Source: Opitutia bacterium UBA3151 (GTDB taxonomy: Bacteria > Verrucomicrobiota > Verrucomicrobiia > Opitutales > Seribacteraceae). Taken from it: a DNA stretch of 9,028 nucleotides. This document shows, one piece after another, positions 1-6,672 of the stretch (within the stretch, counting starts at the first letter, position 1; every line of letters begins with the position of its first letter). The translations under genes and the position numbers were made by a program. Under the pieces are notes generated by a model. It worked only from the letters and a program-made list of their open reading frames with translations, made no database searches and was not told the origin of the DNA. Location of the stretch: assembly GCA_002364975.1 (NCBI GenBank), contig DEYT01000025.1, forward strand, positions 1-9,028, written 5' to 3'.

Positions 1-452
1 CGAAAATGGCGAGAGAGCAGACCTCCCATAAAACATTTAAAAATGGTAGGATTTAATGTTTAATTTTCGAAATATGCTGATCACTTTTCTTTCATTTTCG
101 GGGATTCTAGCTGGGGGAAAAGTTTTTTTTCTTAAGCAAAAAGAATACAACGACCCACAGAACAGGGAACTGGAAACTGCGGATTCAAATCTATCAAAAA
201 TCTAAGGAGCGAAGTGCTCGATAATTGTATAACTCTGCCAATGACCTATCCGAACTGAATAATGTAGCTTTGCAGATGACAAAGAAGGTAAAACAAATGA
301 CCTGAATTTTATTTCAATCGGAAGCAGAGCAACTAGAAATTTCAGTGAAAGAATAGTATGATTATAAATCTGCCGATCTGCGAGAATCATCCTATTTGGT
401 CGAACTTCCATTGATACTCGCCTCCCAACTTACAGTTTGATATGAATAAGTT
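1..452. other. Gene-free left edge upstream of ndh
   Basis: I see no convincing complete gene in this stretch. At the extreme left, a plus-strand frame is open from base 1 to a TAA at 61-63 (20 codons) and could be the tail of a gene entering from the left; the terminator-like hairpin just after it agrees with that. A minus-strand start running off the edge (ATG at 36 or 29) is equally open, so the strand is undecided. A 69-codon minus-strand frame at 202-411 looks like chance: it has no recognisable motif. Weak promoter-like hexamers for the downstream gene are TTCAGT at 341-346 and TATAAA at 363-368, with 16 nt between them. Confidence 0.4.
83..130 (+). terminator. Possible intrinsic terminator
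   Basis: ACTTTTC at 83-89 pairs perfectly with GAAAAGT at 117-123. The stem can be extended inward by three T-G wobbles and a C-G pair (90-93 with 113-116), giving 11 pairs and a 19-nt loop. A run of T continues directly to 130. Position and polarity suit the end of a plus-strand gene that stops near 63. The loop is longer than usual and the stem is GC-poor, so this is only a candidate. Confidence 0.35.
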
Positions 453-1721
453 GTGGATGAAAAAAATATTGTACTCGTTGGTGCCGGGTTCGTTGGCATA
501 AATGCGGCCAAAGATTTGGCGAAAAGCTCGAAGCTATGTTTGACGGTGATAGATCGAAGTAATCACCATCTCTTCCAGCCATTATTGTACCAAGTTGCCG
601 CCGCTGGTCTAAGCCCCGCTGAAATTGCGATTCCCATACGCAGCCTTTTTAGCAATAAGGATAATGTTAAAGTCGTCCAAGATAAGATTATATCGGTTGA
701 CCCGAAAACTAAGAAGGTTACGGGAGCTAATGGTGTGTATCCTTACGATTACCTTATCCTTGCAGCAGGTGCCACACACAACTATTTTGGAAACGAACAC
801 TGGGAGAAGCGGGCTCCAGGCTTAAAGACCTTATCTCAGGCAACCGAAATTAGGAGGCGAATCATGACGGCTTTTGAAAAGGCCGAGGTCGAGCTTGATC
901 CAGAGGAGAGAAAAAAACTTCTTACTTTTGTGGTTGTGGGCGGGGGTCCAACCGGGGTTGAATTAGCGGGGGCAATCGGAGAAATGACTCGATTCACACT
1001 GGCAAGAGACTTTAGGAGTATCGATCCAAAACTTACGCGAATTATCTTGGTAGAAGCAGGCCAAAGAATTCTAGCTTCGTTCGACTCTGGCTTATCAAGT
1101 TTGGCTACTCGAGATCTTGAAAGTCTCGGCGTTCAGGTTTGGACTGGAAGTATTGTGAGTGATATAAATGAAGAAAATATTCTTGTTGGTAAGGAGAGGA
1201 TTTCGACAGCCACCGTCTTGTGGGCTGCCGGTACCCGTGCTTCGAAAATCGGTGAGCAAATGAAAGTAAATCTCGATTCACAGGGTCGAATAATAGTTAA
1301 AAGTGACTTATCGCTCAAGGGTCACCCAGAAGTTTTTGTGGCTGGAGACCAGGCATGTGCCATTGGAAAAAATGGGCAACCATTGCCATCCACTGCTCCC
1401 GTTGCGATGCAGCAGGGTAGATTCATCGCCAAGTCCATTCTGGCGGACTTATCTTCCAAGCCAAGAAAGGCTTTTTCTTATTTGGATAAGGGTCAAATGG
1501 CTACGATTGGTCGGAAAAAAGCAATCGTAGAGGTTGGAAGTCTACGTTTTGGAGGTTTTATTGCCTGGATTGCTTGGTTGTTCATCCATATTTTTTATCT
1601 TAGCGGATTCAAGAATAGAATTCTTGTACTTATTCAATGGGGATATAGCTATTTCTCTTTTGCTCGAGGTGCCCGATTAATAATTGAGCGTAATTGGAGA
1701 AGTTTTGGGAAAGATACTTAG
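453..1721 (+). CDS. ndh: Type II NADH:quinone oxidoreductase (NDH-2)
   Basis: This 422-residue flavoprotein should oxidise NADH and reduce membrane quinone without pumping protons, at the cytoplasmic face of the inner membrane. The first Rossmann motif for FAD is GAGFVG (residues 10-15), with an acidic residue at the end of the next strand (D34). The NADH-binding motif GGGPTG lies at 163-168, with E201 at the position that favours NADH over NADPH. The second FAD motif VFVAGD is at 294-299. APVAMQQG (315-322) matches the quinone-site motif of the family. Residues about 367-410 are hydrophobic and aromatic, as in NDH-2 membrane anchors. Length is normal. The start is GTG at 453, because an in-frame TAA at 447-449 leaves no upstream option and the FAD motif follows at once. 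I see no good Shine-Dalgarno sequence. The gene stands alone, 217 nt before the transsulfuration cassette. Confidence 0.93.
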   Translation: MDEKNIVLVGAGFVGINAAKDLAKSSKLCLTVIDRSNHHLFQPLLYQVAAAGLSPAEIAIPIRSLFSNKDNVKVVQDKIISVDPKTKKVTGANGVYPYDYLILAAGATHNYFGNEHWEKRAPGLKTLSQATEIRRRIMTAFEKAEVELDPEERKKLLTFVVVGGGPTGVELAGAIGEMTRFTLARDFRSIDPKLTRIILVEAGQRILASFDSGLSSLATRDLESLGVQVWTGSIVSDINEENILVGKERISTATVLWAAGTRASKIGEQMKVNLDSQGRIIVKSDLSLKGHPEVFVAGDQACAIGKNGQPLPSTAPVAMQQGRFIAKSILADLSSKPRKAFSYLDKGQMATIGRKKAIVEVGSLRFGGFIAWIAWLFIHIFYLSGFKNRILVLIQWGYSYFSFARGARLIIERNWRSFGKDT

Positions 1722-1755
1722 TCTTCAAATTTATTGATTACTTGCTAGCGTGTAA

Positions 1756-1782
1756 TTTTATTACTTTGGTTTTGTAGTAAAA
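1756..1782. terminator. Weak hairpin after ndh
   Basis: TTTTATTAC (1756-1764) pairs with GTAGTAAAA (1774-1782), nine pairs including one T-G wobble, around a 9-nt loop. TAGTCTT at the stop codon (1719-1725) can also pair with AAGACTA (1783-1789) and enclose it. No T tract follows, so it is a structural candidate for transcript end or 3' protection, not a clear intrinsic terminator. Confidence 0.25.
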
Positions 1783-1860
1783 AAGACTAGAGTATATGAT
1801 GCATTCGATTTTCAGTGTTGTGTAAAACTCGAAGTTCTAATGGATAAAAAATGTTTATTA

Positions 1861-1883
1861 TATAATTCTTAAGCTTCTATAAT
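1861..1883 (+). promoter_or_regulatory. Candidate promoter for the transsulfuration cassette
   Basis: Two perfect TATAAT hexamers occur at 1861-1866 and 1878-1883, 56-78 nt before the ATG at 1939. Neither has a good -35 at the usual spacing; TTATTA at 1855-1860 lies 17 nt before the second. The region is AT-rich, so chance matches are likely. I see no riboswitch fold between 1722 and 1938. Confidence 0.3.
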
Positions 1884-1938
1884 TAGCTACTACAAACAAA
1901 TGAGTAACCCCACAAGATGCTCGATATGATGAAATCCT

Positions 1939-3309
1939 ATGAACATTAAAAGTTCCGTAATTGAATTAATAGGTGACACGCCCATGCTTAGGATCAATTC
2001 CATTGACACTGGTCTGTGTAAGCTCTTTGTCAAAATGGAGTCTTCAAATCCAGGTGGGTCCATAAAAGATAGAATCGCCCTTTCGATTATTGAAGAAGCA
2101 GAAAGAAAAGGTCTGCTCAGAGAAGGTGGTACTATCATCGAAGCTACGGCAGGGAATACTGGTATTGGACTCGCCTTAGTTGCCGCACTCAAAGGGTACA
2201 AAATAATCTTAGTCATACCAGACAAGATGAGTAGGGAAAAAATACTTCACCTTGAAGGTTTAGGTGCTGAAATAGTACTTACCAGGTCAGATGTTCCAGA
2301 GGGTCACCCTGATTATTATCATGATTTGGCTAGAAGTATCGCCAAGGAAACGGAGGGCAGCTTTTTGGCAGATCAATTCTCTAATCCTGCAAACCCTACG
2401 GCACACAGGAAAACAACGGCTGTGGAAATGTGGAATCAGATGGATGGTCAACTTGACGCAGTGGTAGCAGGTGTTGGTTCCGGAGGCACTTTGACTGGAC
2501 TGGCCGGATTTCTCAAACAGAAGAATCCTGACATCGAAATGGTTGCAGCTGACCCGGAAGGTTCAGTAGTCGCAGATGCCGTGATCAAGGGGAAATTCAA
2601 ATACGAAGGAGGGTCGTGGCTTGTGGAAGGTATCGGAGAAGATTTTGTACCTGATAATCTTGATTTATCTCTGATCGATGATGCTGTCACTGTTAGTGAC
2701 AAGGAAGCGTTCGATATTTTGCAAGTATTGCTTAAGGAAGAAGGTATTCTTGGCGGCTCATCATCCGGAACTCTTGTAGCTGGAGCTGTAAAATGGTGCA
2801 AAAAGCAAACCAAACCCAAAAATGTAGTTACCTTCATCTGTGATACAGGAAACAAATACTTATCAAAAGCTTTCAATAAATCATGGCTTTATGATAACAA
2901 TCTTTTGGAAGTAGAAAAAAATGGAGATTTGAGAGACCTTGTTAACCGTAGAGCGGACAAAGGGGAAATGATAAGCGTTTCCAAAAATGAATCTTTGTTA
3001 GTCGCTTATAATCGAATGCGATCTTCTGACATATCGCAGGTTCCAGTTTTAGAAGATGGAAAACTTATTGGCGTTGTTGATGAAGAGGATTTGCTAATAA
3101 CTGTAAGTAAAGATAAGGCATTTTTCTCAAGTCCTGTTGAAGACTTCATGGTTCACAATCTGGAAATTCTTCAACATAATTCAGACGAAAGTGACCTTCT
3201 ATCTATTTTATCAAAAGGAAAAGTCGCTATAGTTTATAAAGATCAAACTTTTATCGGTTTCATAACCAAAGTTGATTTGATCAATCACTACAGAAATAAG
3301 GTTAATTAG
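1939..3309 (+). CDS. cbs: Cystathionine beta-synthase with C-terminal CBS domain pair
   Basis: This 456-residue PLP enzyme should condense homocysteine with serine to cystathionine, the first step of reverse transsulfuration, in the cytoplasm. The fold type II catalytic core spans about 1-320. The PLP lysine is K43 in SSNPGGSIKDR, the substrate loop is EATAGNTG (69-75), the glycine-rich phosphate loop is GVGSGGTLTG (178-187), and GGSSSG is at 272-277. EGIGEDFVP (230-238) is typical of cystathionine beta-synthases and less so of plain cysteine synthases. Residues about 335-456 form a tandem CBS (Bateman) module, a usual adenosyl-ligand sensor; which ligand acts here cannot be read. No N-terminal heme-binding extension is present. 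An in-frame TGA at 1930-1932 makes ATG 1939 the only reasonable start. A 1-nt gap to the next gene indicates co-translation. A cysteine synthase role is the main alternative but is less likely given the partner gene. Confidence 0.9.
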   Translation: MNIKSSVIELIGDTPMLRINSIDTGLCKLFVKMESSNPGGSIKDRIALSIIEEAERKGLLREGGTIIEATAGNTGIGLALVAALKGYKIILVIPDKMSREKILHLEGLGAEIVLTRSDVPEGHPDYYHDLARSIAKETEGSFLADQFSNPANPTAHRKTTAVEMWNQMDGQLDAVVAGVGSGGTLTGLAGFLKQKNPDIEMVAADPEGSVVADAVIKGKFKYEGGSWLVEGIGEDFVPDNLDLSLIDDAVTVSDKEAFDILQVLLKEEGILGGSSSGTLVAGAVKWCKKQTKPKNVVTFICDTGNKYLSKAFNKSWLYDNNLLEVEKNGDLRDLVNRRADKGEMISVSKNESLLVAYNRMRSSDISQVPVLEDGKLIGVVDEEDLLITVSKDKAFFSSPVEDFMVHNLEILQHNSDESDLLSILSKGKVAIVYKDQTFIGFITKVDLINHYRNKVN

Positions 3310-3310
3310 T

Positions 3311-4477
3311 ATGTCATCCACAAAAAACAAAATGGGTTTCGAAACTCGTGCGATTCATTCAGGGCAACATCCCGATCCTACCACGGGGGCAATTATGACT
3401 CCGATTTACACGAGTTCTACCTATGTTCAAGAAAGCCCGGGGGTACATAAAGGTTATGATTATTCAAGAAGCATAAATCCAACCCGAAAAGCTCTCGAAA
3501 CATGCATTGCAGATCTAGAAGGTTCTTCATATGGATATGCTTTCTCCTCAGGAATGTCAGCAACTTCAACGGTCTTGGAATTGTTGGATTCTGGGGATCA
3601 TGTAATTTCGATGGATGATCTTTACGGTGGAACTTACAGATTATTCGAAAATGTAAGAAAAAGATCAGCCGGACTGGATTTCACTTTTTGTGATTTAAGT
3701 GATCAAGCTCAATTACAGAAAGCATTGAAAGAAAATTCTAAAATGATTTGGGTGGAGACCCCAACTAATCCATTGCTAAAAATTGCAGATCTGAGAGCTA
3801 TGGCAGATTTCGCTAAGCAACATGGCCTCATCTCTGTATGTGACAATACTTTCTGTTCTCCCTATATCCAAAACCCTTTGGATTTTGGTATCGATATCGT
3901 AGTCCATTCAGCAACTAAGTATCTAAACGGTCACTCCGATCTTATAGGCGGGGTGGTTGTATGTTCAGACGAGAAGAAAGAACTTTCTGATGGCCTCCTT
4001 TACTTGCAAAATGCAGTAGGTTCCATAATGAATCCGATTGATGCTTTCACTTTGATGAGGAGCCTCAAAACATTGCCTGTAAGAATGGAAAGGCACTGCC
4101 TAAACGCTTCTAAAATTGCCAATTTTCTCGAAAAGCATGATGTAGTTGAAAGGGTAATATATCCCGGACTTGAATCTCACCCTCAACATGACCTAGCCAA
4201 AGCGCAAATGAAGGGTTTCGGCGGGATGCTTTCAGTAGTGCTTAAAGGCGGTTTAGAATCATCGAGGAAATTTCTTGAGAAAACCCAGATTTTTTCCCTT
4301 GCCGAGAGTTTAGGAGGGGTTGAAAGTTTGATTGAGCATCCGGCAATCATGACACATGCTTCCATACCAAGGGAAATAAGGGAAAGTATTGGTATATCAG
4401 ATGGTTTGGTGAGGTTATCCGTTGGTATCGAATCACTGGAAGATCTTTTACAGGACCTTGAGAACGCGCTTAAGTAA
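3311..4477 (+). CDS. Cystathionine gamma-lyase / gamma-synthase (Cys/Met metabolism PLP enzyme)
   Basis: This is a 388-residue fold type I PLP enzyme of the Cys/Met metabolism family, complete and of normal length. The Schiff-base lysine is K203 in HSATKYLNGHSD (199-210). YSRSINPTR (51-59) supplies the tyrosine and arginine that reach the cofactor phosphate of the neighbouring subunit. SSGMSA (79-84) binds the phosphate and D178 (CDNT) contacts the pyridine nitrogen. The C-terminal part carries SLGGVESLIEHP (333-344) and LVRLSVGIE (366-374), standard for gamma-lyases and gamma-synthases. The two activities cannot be separated by motif. Because the gene follows cystathionine beta-synthase by one base, a gamma-lyase cleaving cystathionine to cysteine, 2-oxobutyrate and ammonia is the better inference. 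AAGG at 3298-3301, 9 nt before the ATG, is a plausible ribosome-binding site inside the upstream gene. Confidence 0.9.
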   Translation: MSSTKNKMGFETRAIHSGQHPDPTTGAIMTPIYTSSTYVQESPGVHKGYDYSRSINPTRKALETCIADLEGSSYGYAFSSGMSATSTVLELLDSGDHVISMDDLYGGTYRLFENVRKRSAGLDFTFCDLSDQAQLQKALKENSKMIWVETPTNPLLKIADLRAMADFAKQHGLISVCDNTFCSPYIQNPLDFGIDIVVHSATKYLNGHSDLIGGVVVCSDEKKELSDGLLYLQNAVGSIMNPIDAFTLMRSLKTLPVRMERHCLNASKIANFLEKHDVVERVIYPGLESHPQHDLAKAQMKGFGGMLSVVLKGGLESSRKFLEKTQIFSLAESLGGVESLIEHPAIMTHASIPREIRESIGISDGLVRLSVGIESLEDLLQDLENALK

Positions 4478-4532
4478 TGTTGAATATTTCAATCACCCGG
4501 CAATAAATTCTATGCTGATTTCTTAAAGATCA

Positions 4533-4710
4533 TTTGGAATTAGTTCCCAAAACCTTGATTGTAGACGATTGAAATGCCTGCAATAAAATATTTAAGTCAA
4601 TTAAGATTCGTCTCCGCAATAGTCAGCACCCTTTTTGGAATTTTTTTTGAATCAAAAACATGTTATTACTAAGTAATGATTGTTAGTTAATAAGTCCATA
4701 TTCAAAAAAC
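4533..4710. repeat. tRNA-Lys neighbourhood repeat, copy A (tRNA lost)
   Basis: From TTTGGAATT at 4533 this intergenic stretch lines up with copy B (6387) and copy C (8635). In all three the GACG element starts its hexamer at the same offset of 29 nt (TAGACG 4562 here, TTGACG 6416 and 8664). The second part (4589-4710) lines up with 6551-6672: shared pieces include GTCAATTAAGATT, GGAATTTTTTT and GAATCAAAAACAT. The roughly 100 nt that hold the tRNA remnant in copy B are absent here, with the junction in an AT-rich TATTTA. The rest of the gap (4478-4532 and 4711-4765) holds only a small TTGAA/TTCAA dyad at 4480-4492 and no recognisable gene. Confidence 0.7.
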
Positions 4711-4765
4711 AAAGACATCCAATCCGGCGATCTTAAAATACAATCTTGGGAATTTTTTTTAAAAA

Positions 4766-6217
4766 TTGATTATTTACACTAAAGAAAACATACCAGTTGT
4801 AGTTTTTTATTTCATCGCCTTGGGTGCATTGTTAATTCTTGGAATAAATTTCGGACTCAAATCTCCTGTTTGGATTGATGAAATTTTTTCATTCTATCAC
4901 TCAACTGGCGGAATTTTAAGCGATTTCATTAGCCAAACTGAATCTGGTCTTAATCGAATGCCACCTTTCTATTTTCTCCTAACCAAACTTTTATTCAGCG
5001 AACAATCTTACGTTTTAAATGCTAGGGTATTATCTATCCTTTTTTCTAGTGTGACATTCCTTTATCTGTTCAAAATTTGTAACATTTGGACAGATTGGAG
5101 CATATCTTTTTTTCTAAGCGCATTGACCCTTTTTAATTCGACCCTATTTTTGCAATACTCGTTCGAAGCACGCCCCTATTCCATGTGCTTAATGTTACTA
5201 ACTTTATTTTGTTTTTATATTATAAAATACGAACTCACTCAGAAACATGATTGCCGTGATTATGTAATTCTAGGTTGTTTGTGCTTCTTGTTACCAACTA
5301 GTCATTACATGTACGGAATTTCCTCATTTGCATTGGGAATGACCCACATTTTCTTCACCCGAAAGGACAAAATTCAAGTTATTATAACATACGTTATTGC
5401 AGGACTTTGTTTTACCGCTTTGCACTTAAATATCTTCCTCAATCAACAAGAGTTTGGAAATCTACTGGCGATGATTGCTTATCCTACGAAAGAAAAAATT
5501 ATTGGATATTTACTATCATTTTTTCCTGTCGAAACAATGTTTATATTGCTAACCTCAATTCTAATATTTTGTACATTTAAGGATAACCATTATTTTCTTA
5601 AAAAAACAAATAACTTTAATGCGTGTGGATACATAGGTCTATCCTTGATTTGCATTATATTTTTGGGAATTATTTTTGCTAGAAACTTTCATGGTGATAT
5701 ATGGTTTTTACCAAGGTATTATCTTGGCGGAATTCTTTTAGTAGCTTTCTTTGCAATACCTGTGTTTAGCACATTGAAGTTCAAAAGCAGGAAGACCAAA
5801 GTTCTACTTACGACAATAACACTAGTTCTAATATCAGCAAATTTATACGGATTTAAAAAAAACCATACTTTTCTGCATGATAATCCACAAACATTTTGTT
5901 ACGCTTACTACCCGGACAAAGATTTAGAATCCTATGACATGCCAATTGTGACCGATGATCCCATCTTATTTTTTCACTATTTATATGAGGGTGTTAATTT
6001 ATATTTTCTAACAAATGACAAAAGCACAAAAAACAACTTTCAGCAGTTTGTACCGATCTTTCAGCAGTTGATGATCAACAAAGCACAATTTAAGTCGATG
6101 ATTTTTCTTACTGTGAAAAACAAAAACCAATTTTTAAATTCTAAATTTCATAATAACACTAAACTCAAGTTTACAGTTAGTCCTATTCACTCCGCTTTCT
6201 TAGTTCAAAAATTATAA
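4766..6217 (+). CDS. Multi-pass membrane glycosyltransferase, GT-C / GT39-like
   Basis: This 483-residue inner-membrane protein probably moves a sugar from a polyprenyl-phosphate donor to a lipid, glycan or protein on the periplasmic side. About 10-11 hydrophobic segments fill residues 9-362, followed by a soluble tail of about 120 residues. After the first membrane segment comes PVWIDEIFSF (34-43), matching the W-x-DE motif of the first external loop in GT-C enzymes, where the acidic pair is catalytic. MPPFYFLL (65-72) and FEARPYSM (133-140) match further conserved loops of the PMT/ArnT-like superfamily, and FLPRYYLGG (314-322) resembles the late RY motif. The start is TTG 4766, since a TAA at 4760-4762 blocks extension and the next ATG (residue 65) would remove the catalytic loop. 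Sampled lines are about 28-33% GC, lower than neighbours. The gene stands alone between two decayed tRNA-Lys repeats, which suggests acquisition. Donor and acceptor are unknown. Confidence 0.78.
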   Translation: MIIYTKENIPVVVFYFIALGALLILGINFGLKSPVWIDEIFSFYHSTGGILSDFISQTESGLNRMPPFYFLLTKLLFSEQSYVLNARVLSILFSSVTFLYLFKICNIWTDWSISFFLSALTLFNSTLFLQYSFEARPYSMCLMLLTLFCFYIIKYELTQKHDCRDYVILGCLCFLLPTSHYMYGISSFALGMTHIFFTRKDKIQVIITYVIAGLCFTALHLNIFLNQQEFGNLLAMIAYPTKEKIIGYLLSFFPVETMFILLTSILIFCTFKDNHYFLKKTNNFNACGYIGLSLICIIFLGIIFARNFHGDIWFLPRYYLGGILLVAFFAIPVFSTLKFKSRKTKVLLTTITLVLISANLYGFKKNHTFLHDNPQTFCYAYYPDKDLESYDMPIVTDDPILFFHYLYEGVNLYFLTNDKSTKNNFQQFVPIFQQLMINKAQFKSMIFLTVKNKNQFLNSKFHNNTKLKFTVSPIHSAFLVQKL

Positions 6218-6415
6218 GGGCTGTATATTTCTCTTTGTTGTTATTACTTGATTTTGTATCACATTTACCAAAACCATTTTAAAGTTTAATAGCCTAAGCA
6301 ATAATAGTGACGCAAAATTAATCAGCAATAATGCATATCAATAAGAGTTTCTTGCAGTTTTCTTGCTAAATTATTTTTTTGGTTTCTTTGGAATTTGCTG
6401 CCAAGGCGTTGTTTG

Positions 6416-6442
6416 TTGACGATTCAAAATGTCTACTATAAA
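6416..6442 (+). promoter_or_regulatory. Promoter-like sequence before the half tRNA
   Basis: TTGACG (6416-6421) is followed after 15 nt by TATAAA (6437-6442), 13 nt before the first tRNA-derived base. The same -35-like element precedes the intact tRNA at 8664. The spacing is shorter than the usual 16-18 nt, but the -10-like hexamer here is closer to consensus than in copy C, so transcription of the remnant is possible. Confidence 0.4.
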
Positions 6443-6452
6443 GTATTTACTT

Positions 6453-6522
6453 TGTGGGTCGGTAGCTCAATCGGTAGACCAGTGGCCTTTTAAAGTAATT
6501 GTCAAAGAGCTGTAAGCCCGCA
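6453..6522 (+). ncRNA. Possible tRNA-derived hairpin RNA
   Basis: The half tRNA and its new 3' flank can fold as one 70-nt hairpin. TGTGGGT (6453-6459) pairs with GCCCGCA (6516-6522), seven pairs including two wobbles. A two-by-two mismatch follows, then GTAGCTC (6462-6468) pairs with GAGCTGT (6507-6513), seven pairs including two wobbles. A promoter-like sequence lies just upstream. Whether it is transcribed is unknown, and the pairing may be chance; it is listed because the fold uses the former acceptor and D-stem strands. Confidence 0.25.
6456..6493 (+). pseudogene. 5' half of tRNA-Lys(UUU), truncated after the anticodon loop
   Basis: These 38 nt equal tRNA positions 1-38 of the intact gene at 8707-8744, with one change: G to C at 6479, which breaks the C11-G24 pair of the D stem. 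Identity stops exactly at the end of the anticodon loop (TTTTAA). The 3' anticodon strand, T arm and acceptor 3' strand are missing, so it cannot make a functional tRNA. Downstream, CAAAG (6503-6507) and GCCCGCA (6516-6522) also occur in the same order after the intact tRNA (8781-8785 and 8805-8811), hinting that the 3' half was deleted and not never present. Confidence 0.85.
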
Positions 6523-6672
6523 AAATACAAGCATTCAATTGGTTACATAGTATATTTTAGTCAATTAAGATTTGTCCTGGATAATCAGAACCTTTTTATG
6601 GAATTTTTTTGGAATCAAAAACATATTTTTAAGAAGTCATGATTGGTAGCTATTAGAACTACATTCAAACAA

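Larger units (their letters stand above)
6218..6672. other. Gene-free stretch between convergent genes
   Basis: This 455-nt region separates the plus-strand glycosyltransferase from the minus-strand glutaminase. Bases 6218-6386 hold nothing I can name. From 6387 to 6672 it is copy B of the tRNA-Lys repeat with a half-tRNA remnant; the repeat ends one base before the glutaminase stop codon (6673-6675). I find no clear terminator for either convergent gene, only T-rich tracts near 6373-6380 and 6601-6610. Confidence 0.6.
6387..6672. repeat. tRNA-Lys neighbourhood repeat, copy B
   Basis: Bases 6387-6429 match copy C (8635-8677) at 36 of 43 positions without gaps, and the tRNA-derived part then matches at 37 of 38. 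The downstream part 6551-6672 matches copy A (4589-4710). Copy B thus links the other two: it contains the upstream flank shared by all, the tRNA piece shared with C, and the downstream flank shared with A. Confidence 0.8.

Noticed and set aside
202..411. 69-codon minus-strand open frame upstream of ndh
   Set aside because: No recognisable motif or domain, no ribosome-binding site and no partner gene; an open frame of this size is expected by chance.
1722..1938. Possible SAM or cysteine riboswitch before the transsulfuration cassette
   Set aside because: I found no conserved riboswitch core or terminator/anti-terminator pair; only an AT-rich weak hairpin and promoter-like hexamers are present.
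2448..2876. 142-codon minus-strand open frame inside cystathionine beta-synthase
   Set aside because: It is the antisense shadow of a gene with complete catalytic motifs, and its own translation is low-complexity Ser/Pro/Thr-rich.
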